Positions 45,815 to 58,577 of a DNA stretch of 64,000 nucleotides are shown one piece after another. The notes under the pieces were generated by a model, which made no database searches, was not told the DNA's origin, and worked only from the letters and a program-made list of their open reading frames with translations. Every line of letters starts with the position of its first letter. Within the stretch, counting starts at the first letter, position 1. The translations under genes and the position numbers were made by a program. Source of the stretch: Acholoe squamosa (taxonomy: Eukaryota > Annelida > Polychaeta > Phyllodocida > Polynoidae); contig OX439043.1 in the NCBI GenBank assembly GCA_949317995.1, positions 56,437,339 through 56,501,338 of the forward strand. Reading direction: 5' to 3'.

Positions 45815-47432
45815 TGTGCTTAGAACAAATAAAAAAAAAACACTTCTTAAAATGGGACAAGAGACATGGGATTGAGAGACAAGGGGAAAGAAGCATTTCG
45901 TAGACAATGGACATATTTGGGATCCCCCTGACCCTAGTATTGTTACCAACTCGATTGGAGCATCGTGACGATGAATAAAATATGAATCCTTCGGGGCAGC
46001 ATAACTGGTTAACCATAAAAGTGTATAGATAATAATTATGTGTGTTTTTCTGACAGTTCATCATGTTTCAGATACCACAGGATTCCTCATTCTCACATGA
46101 GAACTCACTAGACTAAACAGTCATTTTTAGCCATATCCCTTTGACCCCCTTTTCACATGACGCCTGGAATACACATGTATATTCATGAATTAAACATGCT
46201 CAGATCAGCATCGGTTTATAAACTTGTATCCTTATCTAAATCAAGCAGTTTACTTTGTTATGCTTGCATCGTTATGGAAGAAATGTCCATTTTATATAAG
46301 AAGAGAAAAAAAAAACAACAATTCAACAATCAAAGTCAATATCAATTCAAGATGATGCAAAGGGGCTACATTCTTTTTAATTATATCTAATTAGGAAAAC
46401 ACACTTTTATTATGGCCACAACATGTATATATTTCCCCGCACTAAACACGAGTAAGACATTGTGGTAATAGGGAGGTTTAGTAGTCACTACGTAGGCATT
46501 ATAACACAGACGTGCAGCATATTTACAGCACTGTTACGTCTACGTAAAATCAGGTTTGAGTGACGTACGTCGTGTTTGTTTAACTTCCATAATAACGAGG
46601 GAAAGCGGGACAAAGTGTGGTTGAAGAACTAGTAAATATGACCTCTCTGTTATAAGAGTTTAACAGACCATGAAGTAAGGAAATGAAGTCATGGACAGGC
46701 ACAGGAAGGGGTCAGGCTATCCTAGAATAGGCATATACTATGGGAAAGTCTTAAAATGACTGGTTCTAGAGATAATGGCCTTAATGCAGATTGGACAATG
46801 CAGAGAACTATCTGTGAGGTAATAAAACATGCACATGGCATTGTATACCACAGGTTCAAAGGGGAATGTTCAACAATTATGTCACTTTTTTGTTGGCATT
46901 TTTCAGGATCCAAACCCTTAAATGCCCTAAAAACGTTCTATTTGCATTCCAAATTTGAAAGGTTTGGACCAAAAATGGAAATTTCCCTGTAGGACTGTTG
47001 AAATCCTCATGAAAAACTAGTATTATACAATTTTCGGTCTAGTTTCCCCTTTTTAATGCTTAGTGGTGTCCCCCTAGTGGCCAGAATTGGTATTAATCCC
47101 CCTATAGAGCAAAATGAGAAAATGAAAAGACGAGAGGTTAATAAACCTGATCTTGCTGATTCCATAGAATATAGAGACTCTACCCTCTCTGTCAATTCTA
47201 AACTAAAAGCTAGGCAGACAATATAAACACCTGTTATCTTATCATTGTTTTTTTTCCCATATTGATAGAGACCCTTGGCGTATCTGTAAGTAGTGATGTC
47301 CCGGTGATGTTCGTGACACAAAGATCTGTTTCGATATCAGCAGGACTTCCTGGGGAAAAAATAGATAATGACATAATGAAGTCAGATATCATATAGATCT
47401 ATATTCAGAATGCTAAAGATAATGATGCTGGT

Positions 47433-47592
47433 AGGGGCCGATCCATAAATTATGTCACACCAGAGGGTATGGGGGGGGGGTGTCCATGGCTCCTGAGTAT
47501 ACATTTCTATACATGTAGTAAAAGCGTGTCAATGGGGGGGGGGGGGTCCAAAAAGGCCTAAAAAAGCATGACATAATCTATGGATCAGACCT
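47433..47592. mobile_element. 160-bp MITE, AGGGGCCGATCC family
   Basis: AGGGGCCGATCCATAAATTA then TGTCAC is mirrored by GACATAATCTATGGATCAGA/CCT. Two G runs (about 47470-47479, 47535-47546) are inside. Confidence 0.8.
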
Positions 47593-47700
47593 AGGATATA
47601 TTGTAGCCCACTTTCTGCCAGTATTATCCATATCTAGAGTCACTGTAATCATTTCAGAGTTTCTCAAACCGAAATCCAAACGAAATTGCAGTACTGCATT

Positions 47701-47725
47701 TACCATACCAAATTTTGGTATGGTA
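47701..47725. repeat. Near-perfect palindrome TACCATACCAAA
   Basis: A 12-bp arm on each side of one central base, with further pairing (TGCATT/AATGCA) outside. Confidence 0.7.
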
Positions 47726-49061
47726 ATGCATTTCAAAGTGCTAAAGGGAGCATCACTGGAGAAGAGAGGATTTATGATAGCATCCTTTGGGAACAATATA
47801 TATTCGATGTTTCGGGGGTGTTTCATCTGTGTATCAAAATGTCCCAGGAAGCATAATTTCCCAGGAATTGATACCAAATATAGCCTTATGGAAAACATAC
47901 AGGTAGTTCAAAATTTCAGAGGTATCAAGGTATTCGAGGTTGTAAATTTTCGTAGAAGTGAGTGTTGAATGTAGGACAGTACACATCTGTTCAAACGGTT
48001 GATTTAGAGTTGGATTTTTTTTATTTTTTTTTTAATTATGGGGGGCTGTGCTCTGCACCACTCTGATATCTCAGTAAGAGTTATTATACCTGTGTTACAG
48101 GTGTAGGTTGATGTTAAGATGTCAGTAAGGCTGTATATAAATATTGGGTTGGACTGATGCAAACCGGGTTTTCCCCCCACTTTCTTTGTTCTCTTGTTCC
48201 ACGCCCCCCCCCCCTACTGGTAACTGGTTACATTTTCAATTGCTCTCACATATAATTGCTGTCTAGTTTATTTAATTTTCTATTTATAACATGTACAAGT
48301 AGAGAATGCTATGGTCTACCCGATTAATTTGCACAGGGGTCCTTTGGGAAGACCTATGCTGATATGACTTAACAAGAACATGCAGGTTAACACATTATGT
48401 GATCTCCTCTCCTTACACCTGTGATCCAGTGATTTTGCTGTCTAAAATAAAGTCTGCCAACAAGGACATTTATACAACAGGTGAAGAAAATGTACAGAAG
48501 AGCTGAGGTGGCACCAACTAAAAATGATATCTTTAGCAAGACAGATGCCTGGTTTTATCTGTAGTATCTTGCAAGGATAAGTCATCTTTGATAAGTCATC
48601 TTTGAAACATATCCTTTTCAGTGTTTTTGGATATGTTATAGGGTCTACAGTCTGATCTTTTTAAAGTCGGATGTGCAGCCCATCACCTCTCTTGAACAAA
48701 AGTCGACTTTGTATCCCTATTCTTTTATAATGAAGCTTTAAACTGTTACATAGAGAGAGCTTTGGTATTTAGATCACCGCCGACTCAGGATTCGTGACAC
48801 TGGGAGATCGAATATGACACTTTTTGCACTTTTTAAAAAAGTTCCTGGTTTCAAGCGGAGAATCCTTTTCTTGTTTCTTCTTTTTACAATTTTACAATTG
48901 TAGCTAATTCTATGTCTTCAATCTTCAGTGTACATTGCAGCCTGGGCTGCTTTTAACCTTAATATGGACCAGACGGGTAAAATCGACAAGGGACGTGGCG
49001 TTAGATGACAAAGGACAAGAGACATTATTTAAAATCGACAAGGCCCTCTAAGTGTATACAT

Positions 49062-49110
49062 TCAGCCCTCACTTCCTCGACCCTTTTAAATCCTCAGATC
49101 CCTCATCCAG
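49062..49110 (+). mobile_element. Fragment of the CAGTCAGCCCTC MITE family
   Basis: One end only (ATTCAGCCCTCACTTCCTCG then ACCCTTTTAAATCC). The other end is missing. Confidence 0.5.
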
Positions 49111-50090
49111 TGTTGCATTAACGAATAGAGTGCTCATGCAGACTTTTTTTTTTTTTATTATTTTTTTTTTTATTGGCCTTCATTAAGATACAGAATGGTC
49201 TTTCTGAACCAATGTGGTCCCAGCTGTGTATGTTGTATGTTGCAAAATTATCTTTAGTTATTCAGAGATTTATTAAATTGATTGAAATTAATTCAATACA
49301 CATAGCTTTACAGCATGGGCTATAAGCTGCAAGAAATATGGCAGACTCTTAGGGCATATACCTGGAGTGCGTTTCAGAGCCTCCCGTGGATGATGTAATG
49401 ACACTGCGGAAACAATTTTGCATTCCAGAGGTGTTGGGAACTACTTTTTTGAGAATTTGATTTAGAAAAAGATAAAAGTCATCTATGGAGGCATTTTGTA
49501 GATGGTCTTCAATCTATGGGATTACATAGGTACTACAAATCACGTGATATGGCTTTGGTCATGTGACTTCAAGTTTGACCATTGGGAGAGTCCGTGCCTG
49601 TTTTGCTTGGCAATATTCATAACTTATTAATATAGTTATTTTGTCTGTTCCGTCTGTAGCTCGTTGTAAGGATCCCAGTGAGAGAGTTATTAAACATCAG
49701 CACCTGTTCCGTCAAATGCACGCCCTTTGGGAGTGGTAGGCCTACTTTTTTAACAACAGAAGAGGCGGGTTGGTAGATTTGAACTTTTGGTGGGAGGGGG
49801 GGGGGAGGCAAAAAATACCAGATGCTTGGGGTGGGGGGGGGGGGTCCCAAAGGCAAGGGAGTGTACTTGGAAGGGTTGAGAGGGGTTACCACCACGGAGA
49901 TACGGAGCGTTGTGTGTAAAGTCCCTGGGTAAAGTCTTAACTGGTACTTGAGCCTGAGGGGGACATAAGAAATTTAACAACTCCTTGTTTGATGATCGGA
50001 CCTGGGTGATCGGAGAGCAGGGCAATAAGTTCCATGGCCGTACCTGTGATTATGCCTAGATACATTAACGCAGGGGGGGGGGTCAGAATC

Positions 50091-50200
50091 AATTTCATGC
50101 TACCGACACAAAATGCCCCAAATATTGGATCCCACACATGCTAACAGAAACAAGTTCATGCTACCGACACAAAAGGCCCCAAATATTGGATCCCACACAT
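50091..50200. repeat. About 50-bp direct duplication, period 61
   Basis: TTCATGCTACCGACACAAAA followed by GGCCCCAAATATTGGATCCC is present at 50094 and 50155. A second direct repeat (GACAAAGGAGACTGGGGAC) follows at about 50340 and 50408. Confidence 0.8.
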
Positions 50201-50869
50201 CCTTCCGCCTTTCTTCTAGATCACGAGGTCAGTCCAGCTTCCGGTGAGGCTTCCTGTTTACTTCTATATGTAAGGTCAGAGGGTGAACCTGCGTTTGCTG
50301 GTTCCCCCAATTTTCTACCTGTGCATTGGCACCCCAGGTGGACAAAGGAGACTGGGGACAAGAGATGGTTACTGAGGTACCCCTCTTTGATCCTAGGCCC
50401 TTCACGGGTGGCAAAGGAGACTGGGGACTAGAGCCTTCACTCCCTCTTACTACTACTATGCCTAGGATTGCCTCTGCTTGGCGACAGTCTCTCACACTCT
50501 TCAATCTTTGGTGAAACCGTGTTCTAGATCTCCCGGGGTACAAACTCTCCATCACGAAAATCCCACGTCACATAGGCCTAGGCCTGGGACCTGCTGAAAT
50601 AGTCTACTCTAGGTACATTGATGACACTGTCAATAGTCATGGGGCTTATTGACTATGACACTGGCCAGAAAATTTGACTCAACTGATCAAGCCCCCAAAT
50701 GCAAGATGCATGACATTAATCAAACGATCCTAAAGATCTTAAATCATCAAATACAAAAATCTTCTGAAAAGGTATCTTGCCTAGTCGGACACTTGCTGTT
50801 TGCTTAGATAGTAGCTAAGCAACAACCTTACAACAACGCCGGTAACTAGGAAACACACCATGGATATCT

Positions 50870-52080
50870 GCAGTAAAATGCGAATTCACTTTGCAGCAAA
50901 AGGAATGGGTGACATTTTTCAGGAGTCCCACAGGAACACTCCTACGGAAAACCAACAAAAGTTGCCAAGATAGAGCTACAAGATCATAATTACAGCTGGC
51001 CACAAGAGATAGGAGTTCTGATAAAGACCAAATACGCTGATGATATCGGATGGGGGGCTGCAAACTGCAAACACGAACTGACAGCAGAGAAAGAAACAGT
51101 AGCATCAAAACTGATTGCCAGAGGTCTGCGAGTAAATGAAACCAAAACCGAAGAATACGAAGTAAAGGCACACGGAGATGAAAGGTGGAAAAAATGCAAA
51201 ATTCTAGGAAGTCTACTAGATATACAAGAAGACATCAAAAGAAGGAAACAGCTTGCAAACAACGCCCTACTCAAACTATGCTAAGTGTTAGAAGATAAAC
51301 GCCTCAAACAAGAAACAAAACTATGGGTTTTCAACGCCTGTGTGGGAAGCATATTCATACATGCCAACACTCCCGGATTGGCTGGGAGACTCCCGGATTT
51401 TGACAATTTTTTTATGGTTTCTCACGGATTGAAGTTCTCCCCTTAAATCTCCCGGATTTTCACATTTCTCCCGGATTTTGACAGGTTTATGCACTTTAAA
51501 CATATAAAATCTCCCGGATTTTGATATCCCTTGGCATTTTCAGGCTGAGAAAAGCATTTAAAGGATACCAAAAATTGTGAAAATGCTTGATAAAGTCTGT
51601 ATAGCCTATATATAGGGCATTTGGGAAATACCCGGGGTCTCCCGGTTTTCCCCCCTGAAATGTTGGCATGTATGCATATTCCTATATAACTTGGAGCTGT
51701 GGACGACAAACAAAACCACCAACAACATAATCGACTCATACCACAGAAGACTACTGAGGAGAGCCATAAACATCAAATGGCCACAGGAAATTTCACGCGA
51801 GGAGCTATACTGTCAAACAATACAAAGAAAATGGAGCAAAACCATCAGAACTAGAAGGCTACGCTGGTACGGATTTGCAGAAAGACTACATGAGCAAACA
51901 CCGGCAAGACAAACACTTAAAGAAGCAAGAAGAAAAACAAAGAAACTATGAGGCGGACAAGCATCAACATGGCTCAAAACCCTTGAAAAAGACCTACAGG
52001 AAATTAATCTGACACCGGAAGCAGCCAAAGAAAAGGCCCAAGATAGAAAAGAGTGGAGAAGGTTGGTAAACAAAAAATGA
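50870..52080 (+). pseudogene. Non-LTR retrotransposon (LINE) remnant, reverse-transcriptase C-terminal part
   Basis: The plus strand encodes SGVPQ (RT block 4) at about 50925 and KYADDIGW (catalytic block, two aspartates present) at 51029, then a LGSLLD...RRKQLANNALLKL region and KLWVFNACVGSIF. After an inserted MITE (51357-51673) it resumes with LYNLELWTTNKTTNNIIDS, HRRLLRRAINIKWP, WSKTIRTRRLRWYGF and ends EWRRLVNKK-stop at 52080. In-frame stops (after LKL at about 51282; after KTKKL at 51949) and a frame disturbance before block 4 show it is dead. It looks like the C-terminus of a Jockey/RTE-type ORF2; the 5' part and endonuclease are missing. Confidence 0.85.
51357..51673. mobile_element. 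317-bp hAT-like MITE inserted in the LINE, 8-bp duplication
   Basis: ATACATGCCAACA and TGTTGGCATGTAT are the ends; GCATATTC (51349-51356 and 51674-51681) is duplicated. Eight bases is the hAT hallmark. The interior repeats CTCCCGGATTTT five times. Removing the element and one duplication restores the reading SIFLYNLELW across the LINE. Confidence 0.92.
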
Positions 52081-53306
52081 GGCGCCATGTGCTAACGCAT
52101 TTCGTGCGTAATAGATGATGACAGATTAATGACACAATTTATTTGAGGTTGCGGGATTTTCTCTGGAACACCAACTTCCCTATTTCCCACAGGTGAACGC
52201 TCCATAAATGACTGGGGGTGGCAATATCTACGGGAGCTCGTGGAACACACTCCTGGTAGTGCACATTTAAGGAATACATGTTATAGGGGGTAATCCTGTC
52301 CTTAAAGCACTCATACGTGAGTCAGCCTCTCATGTAGTTTCTGAAAGAGGCCAACCGTACATTACTTTTTGATAAGACTAACACAGCAGTCATGTACATG
52401 TAGTTTCGATCATTCATCTCATAGATTCGGTCATCCATGGATGGGATCACTGCTGTGTCAGGCCAGTAGCATATAAATATGTTTCTAGCTGTTTGTATAA
52501 GCAACTGTTAAATACTGTCCTGTTCAAACTGAAAAGAAAGGACATAATCTCCAGAAACCACAGTCTCTATGCTAACTTTTGATTACAATTAGTGGAGGTA
52601 AAATCACCCAAACCAAACCAAAAGACTGGGAGCATTGTGATTTATTCTCACCTAATCCTATTTAGTGATAATCATTCTCGTTTTGGTTCAATTATTACTC
52701 TCTACAATTTCAATGAATTAATGGGTCTTCATTTCAAACAATGTGGCTTTCGTAATTACCACCATTTGGCCAAGGATGGTATGGGAACCTATACCATCCT
52801 TGCCTGTAGTCAATCAGTGTTGTCCAATAGACCCACAGCCCGCCCTGGGGCCCAGTCAGACGGCCTCCACCTCTCCTACCCATCACCAAGTACCTGTAGT
52901 AAATCAGTGTTGTTCAATAGAGCCTAGAGGTTTGATCAATACACTCCCAGAGGGTCGGCATGATGCTCCAATGAAGTGCACATAGACATATTGCAGTCTG
53001 GTGCAGCCACGGCTCCCCTCCCAGCCTCTGCTCCTCTACATACTGATGTTGCAGGATGTGCATTGAGTGCGGCCATCTCTTGAGCTGTTTTTCAGCATGA
53101 TACACTGATAGCTATGAGATAGGCTTCACTTGTACCCAAACAACTCAGGAGTGAATCTATCAAGTTAATTAAGGAGGCCTTTCCACTTCTCTGTTCTATG
53201 GTGTTTAATTGAAAATGTCAACATCATTCTGTGTTTTAATATGTGTTTAAACCTGTGTTTTTATGGCACATATATTGAGTTTAGGGGTATAACAGGTTTG
53301 TGTGTA

Positions 53307-53890
53307 ATAGTAGCCATAGGGACACCTCAATGACCCAATTCTATTGTTTTCCATGTGTTTCGGCCATCTTGGTTTTCGGAAATACAGGGATCCAGGCCAT
53401 ATATGATCAATTTTGATCTTCAAAAGTTATGAGATGGATGTTAGTGACCATTGGGACACCTCAACTACCCGATTGGATTGTTTTCCATGTGTGGCGGCCA
53501 TCTTGGTTTTCGGAAACACATGGATCCAGGTCATATATGGTCAATTGCGATCTTTCAAAATTATCAGGTGGATACATGTTAGTAGCCATAGGGACAGCTC
53601 AACTACCAAATTCTATTGTTTTCCATGTGTGTCGGCCATCTTGGTTTTCAGAAACAGAGGGATGCAGGCCATATATGGTCTACTTTGATCTTCAAAAGTT
53701 ATCAGATGAATGTTAGTGACCGTTGGGACACATCAGCTACCTAATTGTATTGTTTTCCATGTGTGTCGGCCATCTTGGTTTTCGGAAACACAGGGATCCA
53801 CATCATATATGGTCAATTTTGATCTTTCAAAGTTATCAGGTGGATGTTAGTAGTCATTGGGACACATCAACTACCTGATTCTAAAGTAAT
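53307..53890. repeat. 134-bp tandem satellite, 4 full units and a partial fifth
   Basis: Units begin at 53307, 53441, 53579, 53713 and 53847 (periods 134, 138, 134, 134). Each carries TTGTTTTCCATGTGTG, CGGCCATCTTGGTTTTCGGA and AGTTATCAGGTGGATG. The longer third period is a 4-bp insertion. The frames across it are by-products of the repeat. Confidence 0.92.
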
Positions 53891-54571
53891 ATTAATCTTT
53901 ATAAATTTTAGATATTCATTTCATCATATAGATATCTTTGAAATTAATCATGAAGACCAACTGACATCACAGCTATGCTGTGCCTTCTTAGCTTTCTTAG
54001 CATTTAAATTTCTTAAAAATTTAACAATTATCCCCTCGTATCGCAAATCTAATTTACTTCTGTGCGTTCATGAAAGAATGTTAATCTTTATTTGCAATGG
54101 TTGATTATTTAATTTCATAACGAGGATGTTTTTATTGTTTGCTCATGTATGATTATGCTAAATTAATGATAGTGATGAAATTAAACTGCCTTGCGAGAAC
54201 AAAAGGTACATAATATATGTGAGAACAGTTTTCCTAACCTCTATTATAACAAGGTGCATGTTATAGTCAAGGTAAAGGTCATTTCTCCATACCAAAATAG
54301 AGAATTTCAGCAGAAGGGAATATACAGAAAAGTAGTTTGCAACTGAATGACACATGATGAGGCAACGCCTAGACTATTTTCAAGCTGCAAAGAAAGCCCC
54401 CGCGACGCTCCCTGTTATAAAAGTCCTATCGTAGTTCCCCATGAACCTGTTACCATATGATATTTTGATTCACCTTTATGTATTAAGAAACATAACATTA
54501 CCACTTTGCAGGAACTATATAGATGAAATTCACCAATTCTCATGTCTGTTTTTTGTTCTCTTCTCTAACAG

Positions 54572-54624
54572 CGGTGGCTGACTATGAGGACTTATTACGG
54601 AAATATGACCAGAACCAAAAACAG
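54572..54624 (+). CDS. SHTN1: Shootin-1 exon 2 (residues 30-47)
   Basis: The acceptor is TTCTCTAACAG and the donor CAG|GTGAGT. With the G of exon 1 it gives AVADYEDLLRKYDQNQKQ; ADYEDLL matches the GEYEDLR landmark of vertebrate shootin-1. It ends in phase 0. It starts the predicted N-terminal coiled coil. Confidence 0.92.
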
Positions 54625-54946
54625 GTGAGTTTACTTTTGTATATGAATACATTCCACTGGGGTAATATGCCTAACATTTGATTTAAACGAAAAGATGTGT
54701 ATAATATGTAGGGCTTAGGGATATTTCAAAATATTGTCTGCGAATCAAGCAAGTTAGACTGCATTGCTTACGATGTGTCTCTATAACAATTGACTTATCA
54801 AAATATGTTAAATGTAAGATTAACATTTGATGAAAAGAAGAATCTAGACTAAACTTTCATGGAACAATTCTGGATGAAGCTGCTGCAACAAAAGATATAT
54901 GTTATTATAATACAATATACAAGACTCGCATTCTTTTCCCACTCAG

Positions 54947-55007
54947 TATGAAGAGCTTAAACAGAGACTGGTGGACACGGAAAAGCAATTGGCCGATCTA
55001 CAAAATG
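54947..55007 (+). CDS. SHTN1: Shootin-1 exon 3 (residues 48-67)
   Basis: The acceptor is TTTTCCCACTCAG and the donor AATG|GTGAGC. It encodes YEELKQRLVDTEKQLADLQN, a heptad-rich coiled-coil piece. It ends in phase 1. Confidence 0.92.
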
Positions 55008-56785
55008 GTGAGCTTTAGATTTCGACTATTTTTCACCGAACTATGACACTCATCCATAAATCAAGCCTCAAAATGGAACACTTGCGTTATCAAGAATGTG
55101 TTAGATAAGAATCATAAATAGTATTCCATGACAATTGTGAGAAATTTCAATGGAAGAAGAATACCTTGCTATTTCTGAAAGAGCAATAACAAGTATCATA
55201 ATCAATCTCTAGCTTTCAGGCCTCAAAGCAGGTCATGAAATATTGAAGTCAAGAAAAAGAGAACAGAACAAAAAACAAACAAACCAGAAAGCCGTCATAT
55301 CAGGTTGCGGAACTTCTGCTGGTCTGAACACTATGTGTAACCAGTGTCTGACCAGTGGGCTGAATCACCCCCTGTCGCCGCGCTGGGTGCACTTATTGAT
55401 TATCTGTCGTCTGCATCTCACCGTTAGACTAAATGTCGTCTGCTTTTACCAATATCCCTAAAAGCGTATTCCCGAGCCAAAACAAAAAGAAATCACTGAA
55501 AATTATTTCATTGACTTTTTTCCTGTACATGTACATGTCAATTGTTGTCTTACAAAATTGGCAAGATTTGGTATAAATTTGCAATTTTGGGTCAGAAGTA
55601 TTTTAGTGACGGGCTTATCAGTGCTTTAACCCTGTTTAGTACATGATGAGTCAAGTCCTATTTGCGTGAGTGTGAGTGTGCATCATCCACAGGCAGGCCA
55701 CCTTCGTTGAACCCATGATCTGACTCACAATAACCATAGTTCATATTTTATTCTTTTTGTTCCAATATAAGCTAATGCATTGGGTGTACAAAGATAGATC
55801 ATGCTCAGATTCTTATAATTGCACTAGAGCCTCCACATCTGCTTTTAACAGACGGCAAGGTGAAAATGCAAATGCAATCTATGTGAAAGAAATGGCACGT
55901 CCATTGACACATTAAATTGGAAATAAAGGATGATAAGAATAAAGGATGATAAAACTATACTTTGACACATAGGTAGAAACTGGGGATCAAAATGGGGTTT
56001 ATTTTTAGAAGGACGTTTTCCATATTGGGACAAACCACCAGTCTAGATAAAAGAGATCAGAAGCTGAAAAAGTATCTCCTATCCTGTTACAACGTATTAC
56101 CATACAGACATAGACACCATCCGCATATACCAGGTCACCATCATCTGATCTCACCCATTGTGTTGTTAAATATAGGAAGTCACAAACCACAAGACCTTAG
56201 CATCATATACCTTAAGTGACCTCTATATTCAGATCTTAACAGTATGGAGACATCATTTTGTTCATTCAAAAGGAAAAGGGTCAAGGGATTTTATGAAAAG
56301 GCCTTCTTAGGAACCTGTAAGGGAGGATCGGAATAGAGCCCCTGGCCCTTGGTTCTCATACCTAAATGGAAGCTCTAGAATAAAGTGCAGATAATAAAAA
56401 GGTAAATCATTCTATTCATATTGGATTATATTAGAAATGAACTACCATGATGAATCAGATCAAAACCCAAAGAGCTTAATGGAAATGTAAGATAATGTTC
56501 AGAGAAAAATAGATAAAGTAGAAAGGGGCGAGACAGGTCAGTAAAATGTCTGGATAAATTCCACAGCTTATCCCTCACAGCACATTCATACCTCGTGATA
56601 AAGGTGTTAAAACGAGAGTGAGATCAGGGCATTAACACACAATGCCCATCTCCACGTGATACCCACAGGACTCTTCCATATTCATTTGACACACACCCTT
56701 ATATATTCAAGTTTATCTTAAAGAAGGCAATTGAAAGAGATTCAGTTTTAAACGAGGAGCTAACTCAGAGCTCCTTTAAGGGTAG

Positions 56786-56848
56786 AAAGAGAGAGAAAGA
56801 AAGAGAGAGAGAGAGAGGGAGAGCTAGAGCTAGAGAGAGAGAGAGAGG
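56786..56848. repeat. (GA)n purine tract
   Basis: GAGA repeats with AAAG and GCTA interruptions, ending in a nine-G run. Confidence 0.85.
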
Positions 56849-57536
56849 GGGGGGGGCATAGAAAGGATGAGAGAGAGATGCCAAAGAGCAGAGACGAAGT
56901 GAGCATGAGGCAAAGAAAATGACAGGCAGAGACAGAAAGAGAAAGGATGAGCAGAAGCTGCCTATACGGAGACAGAAATCGAAAAGGGTGTCTATATAGA
57001 CCAGGGGGCATTTCACAACAATGCCATCGTTAAATTCCCTCCTCATGATAGGCGATTAAGCGAGAGAGATGGGAAGCATCTGGGGTAGACAGGGATAGGA
57101 AGGATAGAAAAAAAGAAATACCTAAACCAGTTTATTATGTATGACGATTGCCATACCAACATTGAATCTAGTACCCTGGGAGGTGGAAATCCATGATTCC
57201 AAATCCAGGTCACCAATGGCCGCCACTGCCATGTACCCTACAAAGTGACACATCTTGGGCTTTACCAAGCGGAAAGTCACGACACAATGTGGTCAAAAAT
57301 ATAACCAAAGAAAAAGGAAGAAAATAAAGGAATTGGATTGATGTACTGTAAGGTACAAGTTAAGTGTTTTTCTCCTCTGGGTCGACTATCCAACCTTGGA
57401 GAGTGATTCAGATTTAAAGCACAGTTGCTATGTCATCCACGTCAACTAAAGTACCAAAGGGTGTTATACATGTATTGCCTTGGCGTACTATGCTTCCCTG
57501 AAAGGGTTATCCACCTTTGTACCCGGTAACTGTATT

Positions 57537-57786
57537 ACCGTAAACTCCCGTGTATAAGACGCGTCCTCTACGCCAAACAAAATGCTGGGGCGTCTTATAG
57601 CTTACGCTCAAGTTGGGGGTGCATCTTATACGAGGGGTAATTTTACTATAGAACAGTACTGAATTTTCAAAATTGAGCCCTAAGAGGTGCGTCTTATACG
57701 CGAAAATGCCTCTGCTGAGTTTGGGGTGTGTCCTATACGCACAGCGCGTCTTCTACGCGGGAGAATACTACGCGGGAGAATACGGT
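57537..57786. mobile_element. 250-bp element, ACCGTAAACTCCCGTG ends
   Basis: ACCGTAAACTCCCG and CGCGGGAGAATACGGT are the ends; TACGCGGGAGAATAC is duplicated at the right end (about 57755-57784). GCGTCTTATACG motifs repeat inside, as in 42511-42803. Confidence 0.82.
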
Positions 57787-58577
57787 AGTTTAGACTTGAA
57801 CGACACAGCAGGTGCTCTACTTTAGACAGAAGGTATGGCCCCAGAAGAGATAAAAGAAATCTTGGCCAGGTGCACATTTGGTATCCTCAGACTAAAGGTA
57901 CGAAACAGGAAGGTCTAAGTTTCTCCTTTTTTTTTATTAAACTTTCGTGGTTTAATAAAAAAGGAGAAGGTACAGACACCACCATAATACTGCTATGGTA
58001 GCTTACGATGGGATGGGGTGCCTGTGGGTAGTTTGGTGGGGCACTTCAAAGGATTTAGCACCTTGGCAAAAAAAAAGAAAGCTGCATGCTAAAAGGTGTG
58101 AAAACTACAAAATTTATTACAACAGCTATCACTGCAAAAATTAATTGGTATTACCTAGGAAGTTGGTCTGTAAATTTGTATGCCAATGGCCCTCAGTTGA
58201 GACTGCTTTCAGTGAAACAATGGGACTAGCCAGCGCAATAAACCACTAACCAGGTTGAATTCTAATAAGCAAACTAAGGCATATAAAAATCCGTGAATTT
58301 AAATACAAGCGAAATTGTCTTTTGCAGCATTTCCATGAAAATTTGTACCAGGGAAAATATCTACGACCACAGTAGTATTTTTAATTTTCAATTTCTAAGT
58401 TTAAGGACAGTCCTTTAGTCCCACATTACTGTTAGGGTGCATGCTCAGTCAAAGATTCCCCAGGTTATAAATATTTTTGGAGTATAGGAACAATAAAACC
58501 AACCATGTTAATCATGGATTTCATCTGAATAGCTCTTTTAATTAATAATGGCTACATGTATTTGCTTTCCCCCACAG

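Larger units (their letters stand above)
34687..54571 (+). other. Shootin-1 intron 1 (19.9 kb)
   Basis: GTAAGA ... CTAACAG borders. It carries at least eleven mobile elements listed separately, a LINE remnant, a 134-bp satellite, a possible alternative first exon (44681) and several hairpins. Stretches 41.0-42.5 kb, 43.3-44.4 kb, 44.7-46.4 kb and 48.0-49.6 kb appear unique and gene-free. Confidence 0.85.
54625..58577 (+). other. Shootin-1 introns 2 and 3
   Basis: Intron 2 is 54625-54946 (322 nt, nothing inside). Intron 3 is 55008-58577; it holds a GA-rich tract (56786-56848), the element 57537-57786, and a small TTTTTTTATTAAAC hairpin (about 57928-57966). The rest is unique. Confidence 0.8.

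Noticed and set aside
50138-50555. Overlapping frames upstream of the LINE as part of its ORF
   Set aside because: No RT or endonuclease motif; the region is made of direct repeats.
53413-53716. Two overlapping 91-95 codon frames
   Set aside because: They are by-products of the 134-bp satellite, whose unit length shifts the frame; the same phrase appears twice.
56765-57046. Ser/Leu-rich minus-strand frames
   Set aside because: They translate the GA-rich tract.
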